A DNA stretch of 64,000 nt from Prevotella sp. khp7 (GCF_900109055.1 NZ_FOIV01000003.1:498835-562834); one strand, 5' to 3'. Shown: positions 1 to 7,644, counted from the first letter of the stretch. Notes: generated by a model not told the origin, from the letters alone. Made by a program: numbers and translations.

Positions 1-7
1 TTTTTTT

Positions 8-124
8 GTGAGCAGTGCCAATCAGAAATAAAAGAGACATCGCCGAAAGGCAATGTCTTTTTTTTGTGAGCAGTGCCAATCAGAAATAAAAGAAGACATC
101 GTCGAAAGGCAATGTCTTTTTTGT
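8..124. repeat. Tandem 58-bp duplication carrying a terminator hairpin
   Basis: Two near-identical 58-bp units start at 8 and 66. Each has a common lead-in (GTGAGCAGTGCC...) followed by a hairpin with GACAT...ATGTC arms around GCC-GAAA-GGC and a run of T. The T-runs lie on the right, so the hairpins best serve a + strand gene left of the window; on the - strand they could also end the GNAT gene. The units differ only by a few bases, including one extra A and a C/T change in the stem. A recent duplication is inferred. Confidence 0.75.
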
Positions 125-138
125 TTCATCTTTCTGTG

Positions 139-612
139 TTAAAATTCCAGAATCCCGGGCCTGTCTGTTAATGAGAAACTCATGGAAACTGTTCCATTCT
201 CGTTCCCTAGTTCCTCAAATCCAATACGTTTATAATACCCGTACGCTACTGGCATCACAGCAGGCTTGGTCGTGAGCCTTACTTCCTGAAAGCCAAGGTT
301 TCTTGCCCGATCCAGGGCGGCATCTACAAGAAGTCGTGAATAGCCTCTTCCACGATAATCGGGCTTTACGTATAGTCTCTTTAACTCACAGGTATTGTCA
401 TCTATCTTTCTGATAGCAAGTGTAGCAACAGGAAAATCATCCTCATAACCTATCATAAAAGCGCCACCATAATAATAGGTATCCAAATCTGCCAATTCTT
501 TGTCGAGGGATACAAAGCATTGCTCTGCACCTTTAATCGTCGAGTACTCTCGAATCAGGCTTTTGGCAATTTCATTATCATTTTTATCACGGATTTCAAA
601 AACAAGTCCCAT
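139..612 (-). CDS. GNAT family N-acetyltransferase
   Basis: A 157-residue GNAT acetyltransferase, expected to move an acetyl group from acetyl-CoA to an unknown amine. The acetyl-CoA loop is visible as RGRGYSRLL in the second half, preceded by the KRLYVKPDYRG strand and followed by the GYYKRIGFEE segment typical of the fold's C-terminus. The frame stays open upstream to 726, but the ATG at 610-612 fits the family length and a reverse-strand -7 box (TATCTTTG, 645-652) lies just upstream, so I start there. The gene is alone, divergent from the flavin reductase gene. The substrate cannot be told from sequence. Confidence 0.85.
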   Translation of the reverse strand: MGLVFEIRDKNDNEIAKSLIREYSTIKGAEQCFVSLDKELADLDTYYYGGAFMIGYEDDFPVATLAIRKIDDNTCELKRLYVKPDYRGRGYSRLLVDAALDRARNLGFQEVRLTTKPAVMPVAYGYYKRIGFEELGNENGTVSMSFSLTDRPGILEF

Positions 613-674
613 ACTATAAAACCAACATTTGTTAAATACGGATGCAAAGATAGCGAAATTTCCCAAATAACACG

Positions 675-682
675 TACCTTTG
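675..682 (+). promoter_or_regulatory. Candidate -7 box for the flavin reductase/DUF4153 operon
   Basis: TACCTTTG matches the Bacteroidetes -7 consensus TAnnTTTG and would give a leader of about 80 nt to the ATG at 766. The -33 region is not convincing. A GGAG ribosome site lies at 754-757. Confidence 0.45.
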
Positions 683-765
683 CCAATGAAATTTGCATGA
701 TATACTAATAAGCAACAGAATTCCATCGAGCATATTTATAGAATATTATTATAGGAGAATTGACT

Positions 766-1296
766 ATGCAAGAGATTAATTGTAAGGATTTGAAGTTTAA
801 TCCGTTCAACCTCATTGGTGGTGAATGGATGCTGATAACTGCTGGCGACGAGCACAGTTGTAACACGATGACAGCCTCTTGGGGGCATCTGGGATGCCTC
901 TGGGGAAACAACGATCCTTCGGCTGTTGTTTACATCCGCAAGTCGCGTTACACTAAGGAGTTTGTGGACGAAGAGCCGTATTTCACGCTCTGTGTCATGG
1001 ACAAGTCGTTCAAGAAGCAGATGGCCTATCTGGGCAGCACGTCAGGACGTGACGAGGATAAGATAGCCAAGGCCGGACTCACGCCCGTCTATGCCGATAA
1101 CACCGTCTATTTCGAGGAGGCCAAGCTGGTGTTCATCTGCAAGAAGGTTTACGCTGCCGAAATCCAGCAGGATGGCATCATCTATCAGGAAACCATCGAC
1201 CAGAGCTATCCGCAGGGCGACTACCACACCATGTACGTCGGCAAGATCGAGAAGGTGCTGGTAAGGGATGATGAGTATCTGAAATCCGACAAGTAA
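766..1296 (+). CDS. Flavin reductase family protein (FMN-binding split barrel)
   Basis: A 176-residue protein of the flavin reductase-like/DIM6-NTAB group, which bind FMN in a split beta-barrel and often reduce flavins or act as flavin-dependent oxidoreductases. The N-terminal segment NTMTASWGHLGCLWGN is the usual FMN-contact region, followed by IRKSRYTKEF and FTLCVMD strands; the late region DYHTMYVGKIEKVL is typical of this family. The frame can be extended 6 nt to a TTG at 760, but the ATG at 766 is 8 nt downstream of GGAG and is preferred. The next gene starts 16 bp after the stop, suggesting co-transcription. Substrate is not known. Confidence 0.85.
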   Translation: MQEINCKDLKFNPFNLIGGEWMLITAGDEHSCNTMTASWGHLGCLWGNNDPSAVVYIRKSRYTKEFVDEEPYFTLCVMDKSFKKQMAYLGSTSGRDEDKIAKAGLTPVYADNTVYFEEAKLVFICKKVYAAEIQQDGIIYQETIDQSYPQGDYHTMYVGKIEKVLVRDDEYLKSDK

Positions 1297-1312
1297 CAAC
1301 TGAAGATTTAAG

Positions 1313-3007
1313 ATGAATACGAAACTGAAATCATTGCTGCAGCAGCTACTGCAAAGCCCACGGCGCTTTCCTGTTGAGTTTGCCTTGGGAGTAGTATTCT
1401 TTATCATAGCCGTTTGGGACTCGGAAACATCAGCCTGGAATGAGGCGGCAGCACGGATGGAGGGTGCGGTCAAGAGCGACATACTCTGGTTCTTCGTGCC
1501 ACTGGTGGCTCTGTCCTTCTGGCTCCGACGAGTTAATCGCTGGGCCTATTTCGCCTCGTTCTTCCTCTTCCTGCCTCTGATGGCGCTTGACCTGAAGCCG
1601 TTCCTTTGGACATACGGCTTTGCGTTCACCTACGTCCTGGCAGGCATTCTGCTGGTTGTGGGCAACAGGAAGCTGGATAACCGTTCCTTTGCAGCTCATG
1701 CCCTGCATGTGGTCACTCAGATGTTCTTCGGTCTGCTCATTACGGGCATCCTCGATATGGCGGTGATGGCCATCGTGGCCTCGTTCTTCTATATCTTCGG
1801 TATCGAAGAGCCCCAACATTTCTACGAGCATATCACTCAGTTCATCTTGTTCGTTCTGGCTCCGCAGGTATGTTGTACGTTGATTAGGCAGAACGAGGAC
1901 GAGGTGAGCGAACCCTTCAAGGTGCTCCGGCTTATCGTCAACTTCATCCTCTCGCCAGCCGTCATCATTTGCACGGTCATCCTCTATACCTATTTCATTA
2001 AGATTGTGTTCGAATGGAACTTGCCCAAGGGAGGCGTGGCTTGGATGGTGATGGGATTCATTACCGTGGCACTCGTAGGTCGCACGGCTCAGTCGATACT
2101 CAGCAAACGATACTACGACTGGTTCTACAGCCGCTTCACGCTGATAGCCATTCCACCGCTCATCATGTACTGGATAGGCTCCATCTACCGCATCCGTCTC
2201 TATAGCTTTACTGAGAGCCGTTTCTATCTGATGGTGGCAGGTGGGCTGATGACGCTCTTCGTGCTGATGCTATGGAAGAAGCGTACACGTAAGTACCAGC
2301 TCATGGCACTTATCTTCGGCGCAGCCATCATCCTCTTCACCTACATTCCTGGCATTTCCGCCAAGAGCATCGGACTGAGTTGTCAGAAGCAGCGACTCAC
2401 CCGACTCATCAGTGAGTTGAAACTGACAGATGCCAAGACGGGCAAGTTGAATGATGAAGTCAACATGAGACGCATCAAGCAGGACAGTCTGTTGTGTGAG
2501 CAATACCAAGATGTCACCAGTGTGATTGACTATGTCCGCCACGAAATCGGAACCGACGAGTTCGAGAAGCAATATGGTGAATGGTCGCACTCAGAGTACA
2601 GTTTCTATTACAGCAACTCCAAGAATCCGTATGATAACGGTAACTGCTACGAAAGGAAGAAGGCCGTTGACTTGGGCGATTACAGTATCATGCTTCCCGA
2701 AGATCAGTATAGTTGCAGCTTTGGCAATAGCAGAGTCACCGTAATGTGTGGCGATGCCGTTGTTCTCGAATACCCGATTTGTACCATCATGAGGCAAGAC
2801 ACCATGCTCCTGCATCATCCAGAGCAGTTGCTTACCTATCGCAACGACTCGCTCATGCTGGTACTTCAGAGCATCTGCATCAAAGATACTGTTGTGACAG
2901 ATGTCAGGTGCTACGATTTCCAGTTGTTCAAGAAGCAGACGATTACCGCACCATGGCATTATGTCTGTTGTGAAAAAAAGGCCCCCGAAATTAATCGGGA
3001 ACCTTGA
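1313..3007 (+). CDS. DUF4153 domain multi-pass membrane protein
   Basis: A 564-residue integral membrane protein resembling the DUF4153 family of Bacteroidetes, whose function is not established. About the first 350 residues hold ten or more hydrophobic segments, including FALGVVFFIIAVW near the start and the FSRFTLIAIPPL-like block near residues 270-285. The last roughly 200 residues are a soluble domain with many Tyr and charged residues, possibly extracytoplasmic. It follows the flavin reductase gene by 16 bp and ends 17 bp from the convergent DUF5675 gene, with no clear terminator between. Membrane location is certain; the family name is from recall of its pattern. Confidence 0.75.
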   Translation: MNTKLKSLLQQLLQSPRRFPVEFALGVVFFIIAVWDSETSAWNEAAARMEGAVKSDILWFFVPLVALSFWLRRVNRWAYFASFFLFLPLMALDLKPFLWTYGFAFTYVLAGILLVVGNRKLDNRSFAAHALHVVTQMFFGLLITGILDMAVMAIVASFFYIFGIEEPQHFYEHITQFILFVLAPQVCCTLIRQNEDEVSEPFKVLRLIVNFILSPAVIICTVILYTYFIKIVFEWNLPKGGVAWMVMGFITVALVGRTAQSILSKRYYDWFYSRFTLIAIPPLIMYWIGSIYRIRLYSFTESRFYLMVAGGLMTLFVLMLWKKRTRKYQLMALIFGAAIILFTYIPGISAKSIGLSCQKQRLTRLISELKLTDAKTGKLNDEVNMRRIKQDSLLCEQYQDVTSVIDYVRHEIGTDEFEKQYGEWSHSEYSFYYSNSKNPYDNGNCYERKKAVDLGDYSIMLPEDQYSCSFGNSRVTVMCGDAVVLEYPICTIMRQDTMLLHHPEQLLTYRNDSLMLVLQSICIKDTVVTDVRCYDFQLFKKQTITAPWHYVCCEKKAPEINREP

Positions 3008-3024
3008 ATGAGAGAGAATAGGTT

Positions 3025-3471
3025 TTACCTGACGGTTATCCAAACAGCTTCGCCTTTGGCTTTGGCCTCGACGATTCTGTCTTTCAGGCGCTTGAGCCAG
3101 ATGTTTGAGTTGAGCACCATGCCCTTCTTCAGGTTCTGGCCTACGAGGATACAGCCTTCGGTATCGGCAGCGGTGTTGCCGGCATGGATGCGGATGCCGC
3201 TGAACATTGGGACACCGAGGAGGATGGGAAGCCAGGCCTTCATTTTCGGGCTCCATGAGATGACTACGGCGTAGCGTCCTTCGGGGATGGCCGAACAGCC
3301 TTTTATTTTGCGGCCTCCGTGGGCGTAGTCGCGCCAGGTGGGCTCGAGTGTGTCGCAGAAGTAGGTTTGCTTTTCTCCTGCCAGATACTCATCATCTACT
3401 TTCTCTACGATGTAGAGTTTGCCTATCGTGTAGGTCTTGCGTTTTGCTATGCGTGTTAATACTAATTCCAT
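3025..3471 (-). CDS. DUF5675 family protein
   Basis: A 148-residue soluble protein with features of DUF5675: an N-terminal strand (VLTRIAKRKTYTIGKLY), a central FCDTLEPTWRD motif, CSAIPEGRYAVVISWSPK, then IRIHAGNTAADTEGCILVGQ. The RIHAGN...GCILVG block is reminiscent of L,D-transpeptidase or amidase-like folds but the catalytic role is unknown. The frame continues upstream to 3564; the ATG at 3469-3471 is chosen because conserved sequence begins there. DUF5675 genes are often found in phage-derived or 'HU plus small membrane protein' cassettes, and this one sits divergently from exactly such an HU/smalltalk pair. No signal peptide is visible. Confidence 0.8.
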   Translation of the reverse strand: MELVLTRIAKRKTYTIGKLYIVEKVDDEYLAGEKQTYFCDTLEPTWRDYAHGGRKIKGCSAIPEGRYAVVISWSPKMKAWLPILLGVPMFSGIRIHAGNTAADTEGCILVGQNLKKGMVLNSNIWLKRLKDRIVEAKAKGEAVWITVR

Positions 3472-3486
3472 AATTGTTGTAAGTTC

Positions 3487-3502
3487 AAGGGCGAATGCCC
3501 TT
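3487..3502. repeat. Short inverted repeat upstream of DUF5675
   Basis: AAGGGC-GAAT-GCCCTT lies 16-31 bp upstream of the DUF5675 start codon, within the likely leader or promoter. It could be an operator or an RNA hairpin; nothing else supports either. The remaining 3503-3751 stretch shows no convincing gene. Confidence 0.4.
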
Positions 3503-3751
3503 AATGTGGCAAAGGGACAAACCGAATTCCGGGTGCCGTCACTTGTAAATCGCAAATAGTGCATTTGAAGTGGCTAAATAGTACGTTTGAACGGCGTAAA
3601 TGTATCGTTGAGCTTTGCTCGACCTTTCTCACGCTCGGCAGAGAGAAACAAACGTTGTTGCTCTGCTCTCGGTTAATCGAAACGTTTACATATTTTAAGA
3701 GATTAGTGGTGTTTCATTAACAGATTTTTACGGGTTACGGATGCCTGAAAA

Positions 3752-3782
3752 TTGGAATCTGGCGAAAAATGTTGTATCTTTG
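3752..3782 (+). promoter_or_regulatory. Promoter of the HU-like gene
   Basis: TTGG at 3752-3755 and TATCTTTG at 3775-3782 are separated by 19 bp, a good match to the Bacteroidetes -33/-7 arrangement. The resulting leader of about 130 nt contains a 30-codon Lys/Arg-rich open frame (3798-3890) that may be chance. Confidence 0.65.
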
Positions 3783-3919
3783 CAGAGCATTAGGGAAATG
3801 CATCGTCAAAAGGAGCGAGAAGCGCGCGTCGCAAATGGAGACAAAAAAAGGCGGGAGGCGGCCACCCGATGTAGCTGGTTGCACAGGTAGTCTAATACTA
3901 TGAAAATAACACATTTATT

Positions 3920-4387
3920 ATGAGCGTATTTTATCGTAAGTATCAAAACAAGAATCTCAACAGCTTGGCCTATGGCAAGTGGTTTGCTCGTGCCGTCACC
4001 ATCGGCAAGACCATCAACGTCGACGAGCTGGCAAAGCACATGTCGGAGCACAACACGCCGTACTCGAAGGGGGCCATCAAGGGCGTGCTGACGGACATGA
4101 TCGGCTGCATCCGCGAGCTGATGCTGGAGGGCAAGGCCGTGAAGCTGGAGGGGCTGGCCATCTTCAGCGTAGGCATCAGGACCAAGAAGAACGGTGCGCC
4201 CACGTCGGCCGACTTCTCCACCACGAAGCACATTGACAGCGTCTATATGCGCGCCCGTGCCACTGGGGAGTTCACCCGCAGCGAACTGACCAAGGCCGGC
4301 AACGTGACCGAGCTGCCCAAGAACTTCACCGACTATACCGATGAGCCCGAGAGCAACGGCGGCGGTTCGCAGAACGGCGGCAACTAA
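3920..4387 (+). CDS. HU-like DNA-binding protein with C-terminal tail
   Basis: A 155-residue member of the Bacteroidetes group of HU-related DNA-binding proteins, longer than classical HU (about 90 residues). The opening FYRKYQNKNLNSLAYGKWFARAV is typical of these paralogues, followed by a helix pair and the VKLEGLAIFSVGIRTKKNG strand-turn that corresponds to the HU beta-arm. The last 20 residues are a low-complexity Glu/Ser/Gly/Asn tail. The coding region is markedly GC-rich compared with its flanks. It is followed after 91 bp by the smalltalk gene, a pairing often seen with an amidase or DUF5675 gene. A nucleoid or accessory DNA-binding role is inferred, not shown. Confidence 0.85.
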   Translation: MSVFYRKYQNKNLNSLAYGKWFARAVTIGKTINVDELAKHMSEHNTPYSKGAIKGVLTDMIGCIRELMLEGKAVKLEGLAIFSVGIRTKKNGAPTSADFSTTKHIDSVYMRARATGEFTRSELTKAGNVTELPKNFTDYTDEPESNGGGSQNGGN

Positions 4388-4478
4388 CACCATGAACATC
4401 TCGATGAAGCGAGTGCCGTCATGCTTGCATGAATGGCAAAAACGAAGGAAAAAGTGAAAAACAAAATCTTAAGACACC

Positions 4479-4586
4479 ATGAAGAAAGAAACTTGGAAGA
4501 CCGTCATTCAGGTCGTCATATCAATCCTCACGGCGGCTCTGACCGCCCTCGGAACGGTATCGTGTATGGGGAATACGCCTGCATGA
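4479..4586 (+). CDS. Smalltalk family small protein
   Basis: A 35-residue reading frame starting MKKETWKTVIQVVISIL, a pattern I recognise as the Bacteroidales 'smalltalk protein' family. It has a short charged N-terminus, one hydrophobic segment (about residues 9-28) and a Cys near residue 29 (TVSCMG), which could be membrane-anchored or a lipobox-like site. It lies downstream of the HU-like gene and ahead of a strong terminator (4624-4657), so both are probably in one transcript. The function of the family is unknown. Confidence 0.85.
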   Translation: MKKETWKTVIQVVISILTAALTALGTVSCMGNTPA

Positions 4587-4623
4587 CAGACGAGCGCTGA
4601 ACAGGAATGATTCTTGAAACTGC

Positions 4624-4657
4624 AAAAGAGCACCCACAGAGATGGATGCTCTTTTTC
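4624..4657 (+). terminator. Intrinsic terminator after the HU-smalltalk unit
   Basis: AAAGAGCA at 4625-4632 pairs with TGCTCTTT at 4647-4654, with an inner CCA/TGG pairing, and runs into a T tract. It is a close match to a standard intrinsic terminator. Confidence 0.8.
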
Positions 4658-4686
4658 TATTCTTTCTGAAATGTCACAGGGGCATT

Positions 4687-4887
4687 CTATTCATCGTAAC
4701 CTATCGGGCGGAACTGGCGCTGCTCGGCGCTGTAAACGAAGCCGTGGCTGAAAAGATAGCGCTTGACATCGTCGGGCTCGGTGCCGAAGTTATAGCACAG
4801 TGCCTCAAGCGTGTCGAACTCCTCGTCGCGAAGCAGCATGTTGACGCTCGACACCAGTATGGCAGGGTCTTTCGGTAAGTACTCCAT
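4687..4887 (-). CDS. DUF4250 domain-containing protein
   Basis: A 66-residue soluble protein matching the small DUF4250 family: the conserved LPKDPAILVSSVNMLLRDEE opening, then a helix-rich middle (LEALCYNFG...DDVKRYLFSHGFVYS) and a short Phe/Gln-rich end. It looks like a small helical domain of unknown function; its helix-turn-helix-like arrangement has suggested DNA binding but this is unproven. It starts 9 bp after the RidA stop on the same strand, so the two form an operon. Confidence 0.8.
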   Translation of the reverse strand: MEYLPKDPAILVSSVNMLLRDEEFDTLEALCYNFGTEPDDVKRYLFSHGFVYSAEQRQFRPIGYDE

Positions 4888-4896
4888 TTCCTGAAA

Positions 4897-5283
4897 TCAC
4901 ATAGCCGAGCATACAACCTCGATTTCTACCAGCGAGCCCTTGGGCAGCGACTTCACGGCAACGGCAGAGCGTGCGGGGTAGGGCTCTGAGAAGAATTCTG
5001 CGTAGACGGCGTTCATCTCGGCAAAGTCGTTCATGTCGGCCATGAATACCGTTGTCTTCACAACGTTGTCCAGCGTCACGCCTGCCTCTTCAAGGATGGC
5101 CTTGATATTGAGCAGCGACTGGCGGGTCTGCTCCTTGATGCCGCCCTCTACAAGTGCGCCGGTGGCGGGGTTGATGGGTATCTGACCAGAGGTGTAGATG
5201 AGGCTGCCCACTCGGATTGCCTGGCTGTATGGGCCGATGGCCGCTGGTGCCTTGCCGGCACCGGTTTGAATCTTTTCTTTCAT
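4897..5283 (-). CDS. ridA: RidA family enamine/imine deaminase
   Basis: A 128-residue RidA (YjgF/YER057c/UK114) protein that hydrolyses reactive 2-aminoacrylate-type enamines made by PLP enzymes, releasing ammonia. The family signature is complete: [12 protein letters not shown] near the start, [21 protein letters not shown] and the terminal [23 protein letters not shown], where the Arg of PARSAV corresponds to the catalytic arginine. Length is typical. It is co-transcribed with DUF4250 from a -7 box (TATATTTG, reverse strand, 5326-5333). A cytosolic metabolite-repair role is known for the family. Confidence 0.95.
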   Translation of the reverse strand: MKEKIQTGAGKAPAAIGPYSQAIRVGSLIYTSGQIPINPATGALVEGGIKEQTRQSLLNIKAILEEAGVTLDNVVKTTVFMADMNDFAEMNAVYAEFFSEPYPARSAVAVKSLPKGSLVEIEVVCSAM

Positions 5284-5325
5284 ATTCCTGTCTGTTTCTT
5301 TTTATATGTATCGTAAAGCTGGGTG

Positions 5326-5333
5326 CAAATATA
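5326..5333 (-). promoter_or_regulatory. Candidate -7 box for ridA-DUF4250
   Basis: Reverse-strand TATATTTG lies about 43 bp upstream of the RidA ATG and matches TAnnTTTG. Confidence 0.5.
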
Positions 5334-5398
5334 CGAAAAATGTGTCAGAAAACGCCTTTCGACACCTGTTTTTTCATGGTCTGTCACCTCGAAATTCT

Positions 5399-5426
5399 GA
5401 TTTCCCTACCGCGAAATAGGGAAATC
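5399..5426. repeat. 10-bp inverted repeat upstream of the His-rich protein gene
   Basis: GATTTCCCTA (5399-5408) and TAGGGAAATC (5417-5426) are perfect inverted copies with an 8-nt loop, lying 25 bp upstream of the -33 element of the 5537 promoter. No T-run follows, so a protein-binding operator is as likely as an RNA hairpin. Confidence 0.5.
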
Positions 5427-5450
5427 ACCCGTCTGAATTAGGAATATTCC

Positions 5451-5481
5451 TTTGTTTTCTAAACCGAAAGTTGCGACCTTT
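5451..5481 (+). promoter_or_regulatory. Promoter of the His-rich secreted protein gene
   Basis: TTTG at 5451-5454 and GACCTTTG at 5474-5481 have the canonical 19-bp spacing; the -7 box differs from consensus only at its first base. A palindrome GGAATATTCC abuts the -33 element. Confidence 0.5.
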
Positions 5482-5536
5482 GCCGATGTAAACAAGAAAC
5501 AAATGTTGAACTTTTAAAGTATAGGAGATAAAGGTT

Positions 5537-5992
5537 ATGAAGAAAATGATGTTGATGGCGATGATGATGGCGATGACCGTCACGGCCAATGCGATGAGCT
5601 ACAAGACTGCCAAGAAAGAGGCTCTGTTTCTGAGCGACAAGATGGCTTATGAGCTGAACCTCACGCCTGCACAGTACGACGACGTGTATGATATAAACCT
5701 CGACTATATGATGAGTCTCAACAGCCGTGGCGACGTGTATGGCAGCTGGTGGGACCGCCGAGACGCTAAACTGCGCTGTGTGCTCACACCATGGCAGTAC
5801 GACAGGTATAGGGGGCTGAACCACTTCTATCGTCCCGTAATGTGGAAGTCGGGCAGATGGGCGTTTGCGGTTTACGCTCACTACAAGAGGGGCCACTTCT
5901 ACAACCACCATCCGAAGCCTCACCACCGTCATGAGCCGCGCCATGCACCTCACCACCGTCATGAGCCGCGCCATCACGGTCCGCACAGATAA
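5537..5992 (+). CDS. Secreted His-rich protein of unknown function
   Basis: A 151-residue exported protein. A Met-rich signal peptide (about residues 1-19, ending ANA) precedes a helical domain (LFLSDKMAYELNLTPAQYDDVYDINLDYM...) with many Asp, Tyr and Arg, then a C-terminal tail in which His, Pro and Arg make up most residues, built from a duplicated PHHRHEPRHA unit. I do not recognise the family; the central domain resembles small periplasmic Spy/CpxP-like helical proteins only loosely. The tail would bind transition metals such as Zn, Ni or Cu, but this is inference. It ends 53 bp before a terminator (6046), so it is probably transcribed alone. Confidence 0.75.
   Translation: MKKMMLMAMMMAMTVTANAMSYKTAKKEALFLSDKMAYELNLTPAQYDDVYDINLDYMMSLNSRGDVYGSWWDRRDAKLRCVLTPWQYDRYRGLNHFYRPVMWKSGRWAFAVYAHYKRGHFYNHHPKPHHRHEPRHAPHHRHEPRHHGPHR
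5918..5977 (+). repeat. 30-bp in-frame tandem repeat encoding the His-rich tail
   Basis: Two 30-bp units (5918-5947 and 5948-5977) are identical except for the last three bases or so and encode the duplicated PHHRHEPRH. segment. Near identity at the DNA level indicates recent slippage or duplication. Confidence 0.85.
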
Positions 5993-6045
5993 GTGAACGG
6001 TTTTGTTTGCTATTTATATATGCCTCTCTCTCTCGGAGGACCTGC

Positions 6046-6081
6046 GGGGAGTCTCAGCTTTGGGACTCTCCGTATTTTTTT
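6046..6081 (+). terminator. Intrinsic terminator
   Basis: GGGGAGTC (6046-6053) pairs with GACTCTCC (6064-6071) with one G-T pair, then GTATTTTTTT. It ends the His-rich protein transcript. Confidence 0.8.
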
Positions 6082-6135
6082 CTGCAGAATCGGGATTTTT
6101 CTCGCAGAAATAGCGGGAATGGGCAGGAAAATGAC

Positions 6136-6143
6136 TATCTTTG
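6136..6143 (+). promoter_or_regulatory. -7 box immediately upstream of the BASS transporter
   Basis: TATCTTTG ends only 8 bp before the first candidate ATG at 6152, so the mRNA would have a leader of a few nucleotides or none. No clear -33 element is seen. Confidence 0.5.
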
Positions 6144-6151
6144 CCGCCGTT

Positions 6152-7090
6152 ATGATGAAGAAGGTGTGTGATTTCATAGCCCGCTGGATGGGCTTGATGG
6201 TGCTGGCGGTTGCTGCTTGGTCGTTGCTGGTGCCGTCGTCGTTTGCGTGGATTAGTACGTGGGCCATCAATCCCATGTTGGGGGTCATCATGTTCGGCAT
6301 GGGTCTGACGCTTTCGCCCCACGATTTCAGGATTGTGCTGAGCCGACCGAAGGATATACTGACGGGATGCCTGGCGCAGTTCACGGTGATGCCTCTGCTT
6401 GCCTTTGCGCTGACATGGCTGTTCTCGCTGCCGGAAGAGCTGGCACTGGGCGTGATACTTGTGGGCTGCTGTCCTGGTGGCACGGCTTCGAACGTCATCA
6501 CCTATCTGGCCAAGGGCGACTTGGCGCTCTCGGTTGGTATGACGGCCGTATCAACACTGCTGGCACCCGTCATGACGCCTCTGTTGGTGTGGCTGATGGC
6601 TGGAACGATGGTCGGGGTTGACACCATGGGCATGCTTCTGAGCATTGTCTATGTGGTGATTGCTCCTATCGTCGTGGGTCTGTTGTGCCAGCGCTATCTG
6701 CCTCAGCTCACCAAGGCCGTGACGCCCTATCTGCCTGCCTTCTCGTCGGTGGTGATTGCACTGGTGGTTGGTGTCATCGTGTCGCACAATGCCGAGCGCC
6801 TTCTCGTCGGCGGGCTGCTGGTGGTGCTGGTCGTCGTGGCTCATAATCTGCTGGGGCTCTCCATCGGCTACCTCGTGGGACGGCTATTGCATCTGCAAAG
6901 GCCCAAATGCGTGGCACTGAGTGTCGAGGTGGGTATGCAGAACAGCGGCCTGGCATCGTCGCTGGCGGTGCTTCATTTCGCAGCCTATCCGCTTGCCACG
7001 ATACCAGGCGCAGTGTTCAGCGTGTGGCACAATATCAGTGGTGCCCTTGTGGCAAAGCTATACCAGGCGCAGGCGGATTCTGACGCCTAA
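6152..7090 (+). CDS. Bile acid:sodium symporter (BASS) family transporter
   Basis: A 312-residue inner-membrane protein of the BASS/SBF family, which use a sodium gradient to take up organic anions. Nine to ten hydrophobic segments are visible. Family motifs include INPMLGVIMFGMGLTLSP in the second helix pair, the sodium-site motif GCCPGGTASNVITYLAKGD, and VEVGMQNSGLASSLA near the end. The frame is open upstream for 53 codons; I start at ATG 6152 (a second ATG follows at 6155) because the upstream part overlaps a terminator and a promoter box. Its last 33 bp overlap the convergent membrane-protein gene. The substrate is unknown; pantoate or a keto acid is common for bacterial members. Confidence 0.88.
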   Translation: MMKKVCDFIARWMGLMVLAVAAWSLLVPSSFAWISTWAINPMLGVIMFGMGLTLSPHDFRIVLSRPKDILTGCLAQFTVMPLLAFALTWLFSLPEELALGVILVGCCPGGTASNVITYLAKGDLALSVGMTAVSTLLAPVMTPLLVWLMAGTMVGVDTMGMLLSIVYVVIAPIVVGLLCQRYLPQLTKAVTPYLPAFSSVVIALVVGVIVSHNAERLLVGGLLVVLVVVAHNLLGLSIGYLVGRLLHLQRPKCVALSVEVGMQNSGLASSLAVLHFAAYPLATIPGAVFSVWHNISGALVAKLYQAQADSDA

Positions 7091-7606
7091 ATAGGCTGCA
7101 ACGGCGGTAGCGGCTATTGCGAGAGCCAGGCCCCATACGCCTGAAAGCTGCTCAAGCCCCTGAGCATAGGCCGCATTGAGCTCTTCGGTTGCACCTTGGA
7201 TATACCACTCCGTATCGGTCCACAACTTCATGATCCATGCGATAAGTCCGACAGAGAGAATGGGGTAGGAGAAACGGAGAGACTGGATGTCATCGTTGCC
7301 GAGCGACAGACGTACGCCGTCGGAAACGATACCCGCCACGACCATCAGTCCTGACTGAGTAAGGTCGCACTCGCCCATAGCCAGCAGAAAGCCTCCAAGC
7401 ACGACAGACAGCAGCGTGCCTACGCCGAACTTACGCCATCTGACGGCCACCTCGCAGTAAGAGTAGGCGCCAAGCAGAGCGGCGAGGGCCGGGAAAGCCA
7501 CGATCCAGCACCAGGGGTGAATGAAACCTGTGAATGCACACGCGAATGATGTTACGGCATACAGGACGGTGAATCCTATGATGCCACGATAGTTGGTTGT
7601 TTTCAT
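7058..7606 (-). CDS. Small multi-pass membrane protein, possible ECF S component
   Basis: A 182-residue integral membrane protein with about five to six hydrophobic segments. The pattern resembles the MptD/Trep_Strep family of putative ECF transporter substrate-binding subunits: a Pro-containing AFPALAALLGAYS helix, a central GLMVVAGIVSDGVR segment, SLRFSYPILSVGLIAWIMKLW, and an acidic loop before the last helix ending in basic residues. No ECF ATPase or T component is nearby, so it would rely on a shared module elsewhere. The 3' end overlaps the BASS gene by 33 bp in convergent orientation. The family call is tentative; membrane location is secure. Confidence 0.5.
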   Translation of the reverse strand: MKTTNYRGIIGFTVLYAVTSFACAFTGFIHPWCWIVAFPALAALLGAYSYCEVAVRWRKFGVGTLLSVVLGGFLLAMGECDLTQSGLMVVAGIVSDGVRLSLGNDDIQSLRFSYPILSVGLIAWIMKLWTDTEWYIQGATEELNAAYAQGLEQLSGVWGLALAIAATAVAAYLGVRIRLRLV

Positions 7607-7644
7607 ATCTATGATAATTTAGAAAAATAAAATGTCCTGCATAA

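Noticed and set aside
2591..3256. 221-codon frame on - overlapping DUF4153 and DUF5675
   Set aside because: Rich in Arg, His and Pro as out-of-frame products are; both real genes explain the DNA.
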